NCBI GenBank assembly: GCA_963739135.1
Contig: CAVTZG010000010.1
Span: 186,001-250,000, forward strand
DNA: 64,000 nucleotides
Direction of reading: 5' to 3'
Source: Palsa-504 sp963739135
Lineage (GTDB): Bacteria > Actinomycetota > Actinomycetes > Streptosporangiales > Streptosporangiaceae
Shown here: positions 26,177 to 35,424 of the stretch, piece by piece
How the letters are laid out: every line of letters begins with the position of its first letter
How positions within the stretch are numbered: position 1 is the stretch's first letter
Notes under the pieces: model-generated
Told to the model about the DNA's origin: nothing
What the model saw: only the letters and a program-made list of their open reading frames with translations
Databases searched by the model: none
Program-made: the position numbers and the translations under genes

Positions 26177-26617
26177 ATGCGCATTCTGATCGACGAGGAC
26201 ACCGCCGTTCAGCTCGTCCAGCCGCTGCAGCACATCCTGATCGGTCACCAGGTCAAGCACATCCATGACCTTTCCTGGAAGGGCAAGAAAGACCGCAACT
26301 TCCTCCCCGATGCGAAGAACGCCGGCTTCCACGTCCTGATCACCAAGGACCGTGCCCAGCTCAGCGATCCTCGTGAGTGCGATGCGATCAAGAAGTCCAG
26401 GCTGCACCACGTTCGCTACGAGCAACGCATCCAGGGAGCACGGGGCCTTGCCCTAGCCCTAGGCGCCATCATCGCGGCCATGCCTATGGTCATGCAGGAA
26501 CTCGAGAAGGCCGACGGACAGCGGCTCGTAAGGATCACAACCATCGACCCACGACCCCGGAGCCGCTTCGAGGTCACAGATCCGCAGCGGAATCCGCCGT
26601 CACCGTACTGGCGGTGA
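26177..26617 (+). CDS. PIN-like toxin (DUF5615/Mut7-C type)
   Basis: 146 residues, beginning one base after the antitoxin stop. The opening MRILIDEDTAVQLVQPL carries the conserved acidic pair at the first strand, and FHVLITKDRAQLSDPRE carries the ITxD motif typical of DUF5615 PIN-like nucleases. These act as RNA-cleaving toxins in other systems. The tail beyond residue 120 is basic and not conserved. With the preceding DUF433 gene this forms an apparently intact type-II module. Confidence 0.8.
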   Translation: MRILIDEDTAVQLVQPLQHILIGHQVKHIHDLSWKGKKDRNFLPDAKNAGFHVLITKDRAQLSDPRECDAIKKSRLHHVRYEQRIQGARGLALALGAIIAAMPMVMQELEKADGQRLVRITTIDPRPRSRFEVTDPQRNPPSPYWR

Positions 26618-26900
26618 GCCTGTCCCATGGGCCGCGCCCGGCCAGTTACCCGGAACCGGGACTGCGGGATCAGTACGACGACGGCTTGATACGTCAGGAT
26701 GACGCCCATGACCGTGGACCCCGTTGGCGACCCGGATGCTCCCGCGACCTCGCACGGCTCCGCGACATGACCAGCCCGCACCTGCCCCACCCCGCCGGGC
26801 GGATTTCACGGTTCCCGACTGACCGCGTGGCGTGGCCAAAGTCCTTGCCGTTCCCCGCAGCGCTCGACCCTGTCCGCGGCATGAGCGGAGACCCGGCGCG
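26618..26900. other. No gene recognised
   Basis: Interval downstream of the toxin gene. A short plus-strand frame at 26708 (MTVDPVGDPDAPATSHGSAT) ends after 20 codons. Nothing else is protein-like. Confidence 0.3.
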
Positions 26901-27372
26901 CTACCCGTGGAGGATCTGCTCCCTCAGGATGTCTGCGTGCCCGCAGTGCTGGGCGAGTTCGCGCAGTACGTGGAGGTACACCCAGCGCAGCGGGAGCGGG
27001 CCGTGCCAGTAGCTGTAGACCCTGTCGTCCAGCCCCAGGGATGACGTCGCATGGCGTGATGACTCGCATGCCTCGCGGTGTACTTGCTGGACGCTGGCGA
27101 TGGTGTCGTCGTCATGAAGAATGAACGACTCGTCCGAGGTCGCGGGGATACCGATCTCGGCACGTGACCGGCATGTGACAGCTTCGTCAAACCAGACCTT
27201 CTCAACGAAGGTCGCGTGCTTCACCAGGCCCAGCAATGTGGTCCGAGAAGGCACCAGCGACTGGCGCGCCTGCTCCTCAGTCAGCCCGTCCAGGCAGCGA
27301 TTGAGTTCACCGCGGTGCGCGTGCCCAGTTCGAGGAACGCCTCGAACTGGGCACGCGCTGGCTGATTGATGA
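26901..27372 (-). pseudogene. DinB-like DUF664 protein disrupted by a perfect hairpin
   Basis: The minus frame holds ELNRCLDGLTEEQARQSLVP, then TTLLGLVKHATFVEKVWFDE, the opening of DUF664/DinB-superfamily four-helix proteins (metal-binding thiol-dependent transferase fold), and ends LREQILHG after a HADILRE helix with the late histidine. Upstream, QFEAFLELG (about 27340-27312) is in a different frame. The change coincides with a perfect 19-bp inverted repeat at 27317-27358 that must have arisen inside the gene. Confidence 0.6.
27317..27358. repeat. Perfect 19-bp hairpin inside the DUF664 gene
   Basis: Arms 27317-27335 and 27340-27358 (core GTGCCCAGTTCGAGG / CCTCGAACTGGGCAC) around an AACG loop. 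It is coincident with the reading-frame break of the host gene. Confidence 0.8.
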
Positions 27373-27715
27373 CATCCTCAGCGAACGTCGCTGGAAGGGG
27401 GGCACAAGCGGAGTATTTCAGGAGCGCCGCCCACAAGGAAAGTACGCTCATCGCGCAGATCTGGCGTCGGCTAACCGGACTGTGTGCGGAGCGGCATACA
27501 GATCAACCGTCGGCCCTGGCGCTCTGTCCGCTTGCGGGGCGCGGATCCATGTCATCAGCAACGTTTACGCACAGTAGCAGGATGCCGGGGACGCAGGGTC
27601 TCGGGCGTGGACCGGTTCGTGGACCGGGTCGCCGGATAATCCCAGCGCCGCGAGTGCCATCTGTGCGATGGCCCGTGCTATCGGTGCAGCTAGCGCGTGC
27701 GCAGCCGCGGCGCGT
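27373..27715. other. No gene recognised
   Basis: Interval between the DUF664 remnant and the left island boundary. Open frames here are artefactual; one includes the antisense of the tRNA half. Confidence 0.3.
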
Positions 27716-27762
27716 GCCCCTCGTAATGCGTAGGTCATCGGTTCGATTCCGATAGGCGGCTC
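27716..27762 (+). repeat. Left attachment-type repeat: 3' half of tRNA-Thr(CGT)
   Basis: 47 bases identical to 42774-42820. They contain the anticodon loop CTCGTAA (anticodon CGT), a complete T-arm ATCGG-TTCGATT-CCGAT and the 3' acceptor strand AGGCGGC plus discriminator T. No matching 5' half (a GCCGCCT-type acceptor strand) is found upstream, so it is not a functional tRNA gene here. Integrative elements commonly recombine at tRNA 3' ends and duplicate them. Confidence 0.85.
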
Positions 27763-28126
27763 GGTCGGTGTATCTGCAGGTCAGAGGCGCATTTTCTCTC
27801 TTGTCCTGCGTGATCGCCAACCAGAGGCGTGGAACGAGTGACCCGTTCCACGAAAGCAGACGAAAGCAGACTTCCCGATCGCCAGCGAGCAGCCGCCGGG
27901 CGCGCAGAGTAACTATCGGCGACTTCTGAGCTGCGAGACGGCTCACACCCGCGGTCTAGGCCAATGACATGGACGCGCTGATGCGGCGCCTCCCCTCTCT
28001 GGAGGGGCGCATCGTATCTGCGGCCAGGAGGGCCAGACCCGGACGACTGGCCAGGGCCGAAAGAAGGCAGGCGGGGGCTTGGCCTGTGGCCCGCTCGTCC
28101 GGTCAGCGGGCGGCAATCCTGGGAGC
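27763..28126. other. Island left end, no gene recognised
   Basis: About 360 bases between the left tRNA half and hicB. No integrase gene or recognisable protein. It presumably contains the hicBA promoter. Confidence 0.3.
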
Positions 28127-28350
28127 ATGCCAGAGATGCCACGTACTTTGACTGCCGCGCTGCACGCGAAGAGGACTGGTACATCGCGCAGTGCCTGGAG
28201 GTTGACGTGGCCAGCCAGGGGCACACGATCGACGAGGCCCTCGCGAACCTTGCCGAGGCCGTCGAGCTGTACCTGGACGAGGTGGACGATCCGGCCGACC
28301 ACATCACCGCAACGCCGCTGGTGACCACGTTCCGGCCGGCCGCCGCGTGA
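28127..28350 (+). pseudogene. hicB: HicB-type antitoxin, frameshifted
   Basis: The N-terminus (MPRTLTAALHA) and body EEDWYIAQCLEVDVASQGHT, then IDEALANLAEAVELYLDEVD match the HicB partial RNase-H fold, including the W-x-A-x-C/(D/E) strand. One base is missing near 28170, so the frame containing the start does not reach the body. HicB would neutralise and co-repress the HicA toxin. The stop overlaps the GTG start of the following hicA (GTGA). Confidence 0.75.
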
Positions 28351-28569
28351 GCCCTGCGCTTTCCGACCTACCGGTTCGGAAGGTCACCAGGGCGCTGGAG
28401 TCAGTCGGTTCCGCCTATGTGCGGACCAAGGGTAGTCATGCGGCGTACCGGAACGGAGGGGCGCGTGGCCGTCATCCCTCTGCACGGCGTCGTGAAGCGC
28501 GGCACGTTGGCGTCGATCCTGCGGCAGGCGGGCTTGACCCCGGCCGAGTTCCTCAAACTCCTCGACTGA
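28347..28569 (+). pseudogene. hicA: HicA-type toxin, frameshifted
   Basis: Reading from the GTG at 28347: LPVRKVTRALESVGSAYVRT, then KGSHAAYRN with the catalytic GSH histidine of the HicA dsRBD-like fold. A frame change near 28465 is needed to continue into VAVIPLHGVVKRGTLASILR, then QAGLTPAEFLKLLD and stop. Both genes of the pair carry a break, so the module is probably dead, or both breaks are sequence errors. A second, shorter copy of the 3' part is at 55851-55987. Confidence 0.75.
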
Positions 28570-28647
28570 GCCAGCAAAGTGCAGCGCCGCAGACCCATGC
28601 CGGTCTTCCGAACGAGCAGTGACTCTTCCTTCCGAGGCGCTTGCCGG

Positions 28648-29921
28648 TCATGCCGGATGGGCGGCGTGGTACTGCTCCCAGATCTCGGGGCGTAGCCGAC
28701 CGCGGTCGGCGACGTCGATGCCGTGTTCCTTCGCCCACGCCCGGACCTGCGAGGCCGAGACGGGAGCCATTCGGCCGGGCTTCCGCGGCCCAGCGGACGT
28801 GGGTGCGAGCAGCGGGGGTCCTGGCTCGGCCATCTCGCCGCCTGGGGATAGCGGGGTCTCGCCGATCACCGGGAAGGTGAAGCCGATCTTCTTGTAGGCG
28901 GTGAGCCGCCTGCCATGCATGCGGGTGAGCATTGGCACGCGGGTATCGGCGTAGTCATGTACCTCGGCTGTCGTCTTCCCTGGGAGGTCTCGCATGATCC
29001 GGCCGACGTTCTGCGTGATGATCGATTCTGAGGAGGACGGTGAGCACAAGAACAGCGTGTCGAGCATCGGACAGTCGAACCCCTCGCCTACGTAACTGGC
29101 GGTCGCTGCGAGCAGAAGCGGTTCCCGCGTGCGCGCCGGATCCCGGTCCGCGAGCTGCCTCAAGATGGCACGCCGCTGCCCTGGGGAAACGGAGCCATGC
29201 AGCACATCGGCGCTAGGCCGCGGGGGGTTATCTCTGCTGCCAGCAGGTCGACATGCTCGGTCCGGCTGGCCATCACCAGGCAGTTATGGCCGCGTCTTAT
29301 GGCGCGCACAACGTCATCGACGATCTGTGCGGTGCGGGTCCGGTCCGATACCAGCGCCGGGATGATGATCGACTGAAGGATGCCCGGGGTTTCGCTGTCT
29401 ATGTCCTCGCGGATAGTCGTGGCAGTCGGATGAACATGCAACTCCTGGACCAGGTCTGTCTCGCTTGGGATCTTGTGGCGCACCGGCCCGCAGTGCATGA
29501 ACATGATTTCCTCACGGCGATCTGGCCGCTTGGGTGTCGCCGTGAGCCCCAGCCAGCGTCGCGTCGGGATGGACCTGATCGTCGCGGCGAAGGTCTTCGC
29601 CGCGACGTGGTGGCATTCATCGACGATGACGAGCCCGTACTCCGAGAGGATCTTCGCGGGGTCGTCGGTCCGGGTGAGCGCCTGCAGCGTTGCGAGGTCT
29701 ATCCGGCTAGTGAGTTTCGTCTTCTTGCCGCCGCCGAGCTGGCCGATCTCCCTCGGGCCGAGGCCTAGGTGCTCGCATAGCCGTTCCTTCCACTGGTCCA
29801 CCAGCGGAGTCCTATCGACCAGGATGAGCGTCGGCACCTGGTGCCGGGCGATCAGGGCGCATCCCATCACTGTCTTCCCGGCGCCTGGAGGCGCTACGAG
29901 GACCCCGAGTTCGTGGAACCC
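28648..29921 (-). pseudogene. Helicase half of a primase-helicase, with Lsr2-like C-terminal domain
   Basis: Starts at the insertion junction with HELGVLVAPPGAGKTVMGCA (Walker A), then LILVDRTPLVDQWKERL, VIVDECHHVAAKTF (DEAD-type Walker B), LGLTATPKRPD, and after a one-base frame change near 29205 the second RecA domain with HGSVSPGQRRAILRQ, ASYVGEGFDCPMLDTLF and SESIITQNVGRIMR. The last ~45 residues, VSASQVRAWAKEHGIDVADR then GRLRPEIWEQYHAA, match the DNA-binding domain of the actinobacterial silencer Lsr2, with its RGR minor-groove motif. The N-terminal primase half is at 38475-39828; the two were one gene before the 8.5-kb insertion. Confidence 0.8.
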
Positions 29922-30085
29922 CGCTGAATTTCATCAGATGCATGATCTGGTGAGCGGTGACCTGCGGGGCTGCGGAAACCTTACCGGCTGCCGGCCGTGT
30001 TGCGCGTGCTCCTGAGCGGGCGGTTTGCGTCTGCCCTGTCTTCTGATGCAGGATTCCCGCATTGTCCGGCGATGGTGCGAGGGAG

Positions 30086-31037
30086 ATGCGGGTGGCAGCT
30101 GGGGTCCATGAGCCTGCGGGCTCGGCCAGGCTGGAACTGGTCACTGGGGTCGCGTTGCTGCACGAGGAGGACGCGGTGCTGGAGGCGATGCTGGCGGGCT
30201 GGGGCAAGCAGCAGCTCGGCGGGCGGGGGCTTGCCCCGGGCACCGTTAAGCAGCGGCGGGCTGTGGTGCGGCAGTTCCTGGAGCATGCCGGGGAGTACCC
30301 GTGGAGCTGGACCGCTGCCCACCTGGATGAGTGGTCCGCGGATCTGGTCAGCGTCGCGGGCAAGGCGAAGTCCACGATCCGCAACCATCACGACGCGGTC
30401 AGGTCGTTCGAGAGTTACCTGATCGCGCCGCAGTACCGGTGGGCCGAGGAGTGCCAGGCCCGGTTCGGCACGCATCCGGCGCAGATCTGCTTTGAGTCCA
30501 ACACCACCGCGCACCTGGTGGACTACGAAGGCAGCCCGGACCGGCGGCCGATGACCCGCGAGGAGCTCCAGCAGTTCTTCGACTACGCCGATGACCAGGT
30601 TGACCAGGCGATCCGGTCAGGCCGCAAGGGAGCGCTGGCCGCCTACCGGGATGCCACGGTGTTCAAGGTGATGTATGCGTGGGGGCTGCGGTGCACCGAG
30701 ACGTCGAAGCTGGACGTCACTGACTGGTACCGCAGTCCGGAGGCGCCTGAGCTGGGGAACTTCGGGAAGCTGGAGGTCCGGTGGGGCAAGGCGTCCAGCG
30801 GGTCGCCGCCGAGGCGGCGCACGGTGTGCACCGTGATGCCGTGGGCGGTGGAGGCGGTCGGGGACTACATAGCTAACGTCCGGCCCTGCTACGGCTTCCC
30901 CGGCCGCCCGGCGCTGTGGCTGACCGAGCGGGGCGGCCGGCTGTGGCCCCGCCAGATCGAGGAGCGTTTCGCCGCCTACCGGGAGGCGCTGAAGATGCCG
31001 GCCGAGCTGGTGCCTCACTGCCTGCGGCATTCGCACG
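30086..31037 (+). pseudogene. Tyrosine integrase, N-terminal part, split by the Tn554-like element
   Basis: About 317 residues up to the break (ATG 30086; a GTG at 30092 has better Shine-Dalgarno spacing). It has a core-binding domain (RGLAPGTVKQRRAVVRQFLE), the catalytic domain with YAWGLRCTETSKLDV (first arginine), WGKASSGSPPRRR (lysine) and VPHCLRHS (HxxR), where it is cut. The missing end, with the second histidine (RQVGH) and tyrosine (TAIYSGVS), continues at 35425-35601. It would be the recombinase of the surrounding three-gene element. Confidence 0.8.
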
Positions 31038-31138
31038 TTATCTGTACTGCCCGGACCGTGTGAGTTACGTGAGTTCAGCGGTGTGACACGCCGGTGCCTT
31101 AGGAATATCCGGTACTTTGAGGCACGGCAGTTACATTC

Positions 31139-32266
31139 GTGACGATGAACTCATTCAGTGCCGAACGGGCAGTTTCACCCCTCGATGGATCTGAGCTGTG
31201 GGTCGTCTTGGATCCTGAGCTCGTCCCGCACCGGGAGGCCAGTGACTTCCTGCGGGCGCTGCATGGGGCGAGCCGTTCGCCCCACACGATCCGCGTCTAT
31301 GCCGGACGGGTGGCAAGCTTCCTGGGGTGGTGCGCGAGCCAGGGTGTCGAGTGGTCCTCGATCAGCCTGGCGAGCCTGGCCCGCTTTAAGCATTTCCTCG
31401 AAGCCACCCCTCACCGGGGCGGGCGGCTGCGTTCGGGCACGACGGTCAACGCCTCGCTCACCGCGGTATGTGAGTTCCTGCGGTTCTGCGCCAGGACCGG
31501 GGTGATCGAGCAGGCTGTCGCCGGCCAGTTGTCCGAGCAGCGATGGCTGCGGTTCACCCCGCCCGGTTTCGATGCCGGGGAGTCCGGCCGGTTCCGGAGG
31601 ATGCGGGCCCGGATGCTCAAGGCGAGGGCGGAGACGGCGTTCCCGGAGGCGTTCACCCCTGAACAGGCCGAACGGGTTATGGCGTGTTGCCAGCGGCCTC
31701 GGGAACGCTTCATGGTGACGCTGCTGCGTGACGGTGGGCTGCGGATCGGGGAGGCCCTCGGGCTGCGCAGGTCTGACCTGCACCTGCTTCCCGACTCGCG
31801 CTGCGTGGGATGCGCGGTGCTGGGTGCCCACGTTCATGTGCGGCACCGGGCCAACCCCAACGGCGCGCTGGCCAAGTCCTGGTTCCCGCGCACCGTGCCC
31901 GCCAGCGACGCGGTGCTGTCGGCTTATGCCGACTACCAGTACGAGCGGTCGGAGATCTTCGGTGAGGACGACTGCGACATGGTGTTCGTCAACCTCTACC
32001 ACGAACCGCTGGGCGCGCCGATGACCTACCGCGCAGCGAAGCGGCTCTTCGAACGGCTGGCCAGGGACTGCGGATTCGCGGTGCGGCCCCACATGTTCCG
32101 TCACACGGCGGCCACCAGCTGGGTCCGGGCCGGAACCGATCTTGACGTGGTGCAGGCCTTGCTCGGCCACGCATCCCTGGCCTCGACGACCGTTTACCTG
32201 CATGCTCGCGACGAGGACAAACGCCGGGCGGTCGAGGCCGTCGCCGCTGGGAGGCGATACCGGTGA
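31139..32266 (+). CDS. tnpA: Tn554 TnpA-like tyrosine recombinase
   Basis: 375 residues (GTG at 31139; an ATG lies two codons later). The core-binding domain has HTIRVYAGRVASFLGWCASQ; the catalytic residues are LLRDGGLRIGEALGL (R), RPHMFRHTAATSWVRAG (HxxR) and LLGHASLASTTVYLHARDED (H and Y). Size and order match TnpA of Tn554-type elements, which use three proteins instead of one. The stop overlaps the tnpB GTG (GTGA), so the genes are co-translated. No frameshift is seen and the gene appears intact. Confidence 0.85.
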   Translation: MTMNSFSAERAVSPLDGSELWVVLDPELVPHREASDFLRALHGASRSPHTIRVYAGRVASFLGWCASQGVEWSSISLASLARFKHFLEATPHRGGRLRSGTTVNASLTAVCEFLRFCARTGVIEQAVAGQLSEQRWLRFTPPGFDAGESGRFRRMRARMLKARAETAFPEAFTPEQAERVMACCQRPRERFMVTLLRDGGLRIGEALGLRRSDLHLLPDSRCVGCAVLGAHVHVRHRANPNGALAKSWFPRTVPASDAVLSAYADYQYERSEIFGEDDCDMVFVNLYHEPLGAPMTYRAAKRLFERLARDCGFAVRPHMFRHTAATSWVRAGTDLDVVQALLGHASLASTTVYLHARDEDKRRAVEAVAAGRRYR

Positions 32267-34740
32267 GCCGTCGCGCGGTGCAGGCGGCCGCGTCTGTTGA
32301 CGCCCGGGAAGAACGGCATGCTGAGCACGGGTGGCTGGAGTGGCTGCGGGCCCGGCTGGATCCCGCCTGGCGGGCTGGGGAGTGGGACGGCGAAGCGTTG
32401 TTGTTCACCGGCGACCTGGGGTCGGCGCGGACAGCGGCGTGGCCGTGCCGCACGCCTGGGTGCACGACAGCTACGCGCCGCCCGTCGGGACGCTGTGATG
32501 GCTGCCGCCGCGCCCGGGTGAGCACCGGGGTGTCCTGGGCCGAGTTCGACGCCGCGCCGCCGCGGCGGGCAACCAGGCCGCTGCGCCGCGGCCGTTGCGC
32601 GGTGCCTGGTTGTGAAGGCGATCTGCACTGTGGCGGGCTGTGTTTGCGGCATGAACGCTGCTGGGGCAAGGACAGAAGCGAGCCGGTTGCGGCGTTCATC
32701 GCCCGGGCCCGGCCGCTGTCCCGGGCCGCCGGGTGCCGGGTCGCCGGCTGCGATCGGGAGAGCATCACCCGCCGCGGGCTGTGCCGCTTTCATGACCAGC
32801 GGCTGCGCCGCCAGCGCCCGGTCGGCACGCTGTCTGGTGACGAGCTGGCGGCCTGGATCGCCGGTGAGCGGCCCCGGCTCGGGGTGCACCAGTTCTCTCT
32901 GGCCGGGCTGCCGGAGCTGCTGCGGGCCGAGCTGCTCTACGCGCTGCAGCAGCGTGATCAGAGCCCGCCGCCGCTGGATCCCACTGAGGTGCGGATCCTG
33001 CTCGCCCGCCTCGGCGGGTCCGCCTCGCTGCGCGAGGCCGACCCGCAGGTCGTCTGCGAGTCCGGCGGCATGCAGTACAACGCGGCGACCCGGGGGCTGT
33101 TCCGTGACCTGCTCCGGCACCTGGACCGGGCCTGGGCCCGGTACTGCGGCGCGGACCCGTTCGCCGGTGACGTGTGGCAGGTGGCGCTGCTGGACCTGCA
33201 CGTCAACGCCTCCCGCCGCTGGCCCGCCACCCAGGGGGTGATCGACTTGCGGGTGATCGAACTGGGCTGGCTGCGGGAGATCGTCAAGGACTGGGCCCGC
33301 ACCACCCGCCCGTATCTGCAGCGGCTGCGGGAGACGCTGCGCGCCTGCCAGGCCGCCTCGCACGTCCTGGTCATCGCCGGGCGCACCGGGCCGGCCGGTC
33401 TCGGCGCCGGGGACTTCACCCGCATCCTCGACGCGATCAGCACGCAGCGGCGGGCCGACGGCAGCCCGTACTCGGCCAGCCACCGCAACCTGATGATCTA
33501 CCAGTTCTGCCAGGTCATCGAGTACGGCCGGGTCAGCGGGCTGATGGACGCGGTGCCCGGCCCGTTCCGCCCCTCGGCCCGGCACCGGGTCCGCGACGAC
33601 CCCAACGAGGACGAGCTGGGCAAAGCCCTGCCCGAAAAGGTGATCCGCCAGCTCGACGCCCGCCTGCACCTGCTCGGCCCGGCCGGGCGGGCCGGGGCGA
33701 TCCCCGCCGCCGACCTGCAACTGATGCACCAGACGATCTACCAGATCCTGCGCGACACCGGGCGGCGCCCCGGCGAAGTCGTCAGCCTGCGCACCGGCTG
33801 CGTCGAAGTGATCGGCGGCCAGCACAACTTGATCTACGACAACCACAAGGCCGGGCGGATGCGCCGCCGCCTGCCGATCACCACCGGGACCGCCGGGATC
33901 ATCCTGTCCTGGCAGAGGCATCGCGCTGGGATGCGCGTGCCGCCTGCGCTGGACCGGTGGCTGTTTCCCAGTCCGCTGCTGCGCGCGCGCCAGTCCCGTG
34001 GACACGTCACATCGGCCTGCGTGGCCCGGGTATTCAAGGTCTGGGTGGGCCAGACCGGCACCATCGACTCCGAGCTGCTCGGGCCGGACGGCACCCCGGC
34101 CCCGTTCGAGCCATCGCTGATCACCCCGTACGCACTGCGCCACTCCTATGCCCAAAGGCACGCGGACGCCGGGGTCCCGGTTGACGTGCTCAAAGAGCTC
34201 ATGGACCACGTGTCGGTGACCACCACGATGGGCTATTACCGGGTTGGCCTCAAGCGCAAGCAGCAGGCCATCCGCTCGGTCGGCCTGCTGGCCGCCGACG
34301 CCGCGGGCAACCCCGCGCCGTTCACCAGCCCTGCCGCATACGAGCGGGCGTCGGTGGCGGTGCCGTTCGGCAACTGCACCGAGCCGTCCAACGTCAAGGC
34401 CGGCGGCGGCGCCTGCCCGATCCGGTTCCAGTGCGCCGGGTGCGGCTTCTACCGGCCCGACCCCTCCTACGTGCCGGCGCTGGAGCAGCACATCGCCAGC
34501 CTGCGCGCCGACCGGGAAACCGCCCTGGCGATCGGCGCCGCGGACTACGTGCTGGCGAACCTCACCGCTGAGATCGACGCGTTCGCCGCGGTCGCCGACA
34601 CGATGCGGCACAGGCTGTCCGAGCTGGACCCCGCCCAGCGCGCCGAGGTTGGGGAAGCCAGCCGGATCCTGCGCCGGGCCCGCGCCGCCCGCACTCTGCC
34701 GCTGACCGACATCACATCCCGCGCCACGGGGACAGCATGA
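32263..34740 (+). CDS. tnpB: Tn554 TnpB-like large tyrosine recombinase with zinc-binding regions
   Basis: 825 residues. The N-terminus holds several cysteine pairs (PCRTPGCTT, GRCDGCRRA, CAVPGCEGD, CRVAGCDRE). The central and late part is a tyrosine recombinase: ILRDTGRRPGEVVSLRTGCV (R), NHKAGRMRRRLP (K), ITPYALRHSYAQRHADAG (HxxR) and LMDHVSVTTTMGYYRVG (H and Y). After it comes a C-terminal ACPIRFQCAGCGFYRPDPSY zinc motif. This is longer than staphylococcal TnpB (about 630), as in other actinobacterial versions. Intact, and overlaps both neighbours by 4 bases. Confidence 0.85.
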   Translation: MSRRAVQAAASVDAREERHAEHGWLEWLRARLDPAWRAGEWDGEALLFTGDLGSARTAAWPCRTPGCTTATRRPSGRCDGCRRARVSTGVSWAEFDAAPPRRATRPLRRGRCAVPGCEGDLHCGGLCLRHERCWGKDRSEPVAAFIARARPLSRAAGCRVAGCDRESITRRGLCRFHDQRLRRQRPVGTLSGDELAAWIAGERPRLGVHQFSLAGLPELLRAELLYALQQRDQSPPPLDPTEVRILLARLGGSASLREADPQVVCESGGMQYNAATRGLFRDLLRHLDRAWARYCGADPFAGDVWQVALLDLHVNASRRWPATQGVIDLRVIELGWLREIVKDWARTTRPYLQRLRETLRACQAASHVLVIAGRTGPAGLGAGDFTRILDAISTQRRADGSPYSASHRNLMIYQFCQVIEYGRVSGLMDAVPGPFRPSARHRVRDDPNEDELGKALPEKVIRQLDARLHLLGPAGRAGAIPAADLQLMHQTIYQILRDTGRRPGEVVSLRTGCVEVIGGQHNLIYDNHKAGRMRRRLPITTGTAGIILSWQRHRAGMRVPPALDRWLFPSPLLRARQSRGHVTSACVARVFKVWVGQTGTIDSELLGPDGTPAPFEPSLITPYALRHSYAQRHADAGVPVDVLKELMDHVSVTTTMGYYRVGLKRKQQAIRSVGLLAADAAGNPAPFTSPAAYERASVAVPFGNCTEPSNVKAGGGACPIRFQCAGCGFYRPDPSYVPALEQHIASLRADRETALAIGAADYVLANLTAEIDAFAAVADTMRHRLSELDPAQRAEVGEASRILRRARAARTLPLTDITSRATGTA

Positions 34741-35312
34741 CCGCCACCACGCGCACCCAGGCCATGCTGACCGCCCGCGCGAAAGACAGCCACGACAAGC
34801 GCCAGCGCGCCCTGGCCGCGATCCAGGCCCTCGAAGCCGCCGGGACACCGGTCACCGCGACCACTGTCGCCACCGCCGCCGGGGTGTCCACCTGGCTGGT
34901 CTACGCCGACGGCGTCCGCGAGCAGCTCGAAGCCGCCCGGCGCCGCCAGGCCGACCACGAGCCCGGCGCCAGCACCGCGGCTCCGCCAGGTCGCGGCGAG
35001 CCGGTAAGCCAGGCCAGCCTTCGCACAGACCTCGCCGTCGCCCGCGACGAGATCCGCCGGCTCCGCGCCGAACGGGACAAGCTCCGCGCCCGGCTCCGCC
35101 TCCAGCTCGGCGCCGAGATCGAAGGACCCGACCGGGCCGAGCTGATCGCCAGGGCCGCCACCCTGGAAGCCTCCTGCCGACAGCTCGCCGTCGAGCGCGA
35201 CGCCCGCGCCGCCGAAGCCAGCCACGCCCAGCGCCGCATCCGCGAACTCGAAGACGAGCTGACTGCGGCCAGGGAAGGCCTGCGCCGCGTGATCCGGCAG
35301 GCAAACAGGTGA
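34737..35312 (+). CDS. tnpC: Tn554 TnpC-like accessory protein (DUF6262)
   Basis: 191 residues, starting ATGA-overlapped with tnpB. It begins with a basic helix (ARAKDSHDKRQRALAAIQAL), then a helix-turn-helix-like block VTATTVATAAGVSTWLVYAD, then a long alpha-helical coiled coil (VARDEIRRLRAERDKLRARL to RRIRELEDEL). TnpC of Tn554 is a small protein that orients or stimulates transposition; DUF6262 is the actinobacterial equivalent. Appears intact. Confidence 0.8.
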   Translation: MTATTRTQAMLTARAKDSHDKRQRALAAIQALEAAGTPVTATTVATAAGVSTWLVYADGVREQLEAARRRQADHEPGASTAAPPGRGEPVSQASLRTDLAVARDEIRRLRAERDKLRARLRLQLGAEIEGPDRAELIARAATLEASCRQLAVERDARAAEASHAQRRIRELEDELTAAREGLRRVIRQANR

Positions 35313-35424
35313 CCAGCCCGCAGTGCCCGCCTCCGCCTTCCTCAGCGTCTCCCACGTCCCTCACGTGCCTCACACGCTGAAACGCCTTCTACCAGGCATC
35401 TTTCAAGATCAAGTACAGATAAGC

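Larger units (their letters stand above)
31038..35422 (+). mobile_element. Complete Tn554-like transposon (tnpA-tnpB-tnpC)
   Basis: Ends are an 11-bp perfect inverted repeat: TTATCTGTACT at 31038-31048 and AGTACAGATAA at 35412-35422. Just inside both ends is a second inverted motif, GTGTGAGNNACGTGAG (near 31059 and, inverted, near 35366). Three genes overlap by 4 bases each and account for almost the whole length (4385 bp). It splits the host integrase between its HxxR and H/Y motifs. No cargo gene is present. Confidence 0.85.

Noticed and set aside
27503..27946. Minus-strand ORF containing YRNRTDDLRITRG
   Set aside because: This is the antisense translation of the tRNA-Thr 3' half, a well-known false ORF; the rest lacks protein-like sequence.
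32194..34848. 884-codon open frame on the minus strand
   Set aside because: It lies opposite tnpA/tnpB and is glycine/arginine-rich; the plus-strand genes have catalytic motifs and coupled starts.
35323..35424. Start of an independent gene at 35323
   Set aside because: This part is the right end of the Tn554-like element; the real coding begins as the integrase continuation at 35425.
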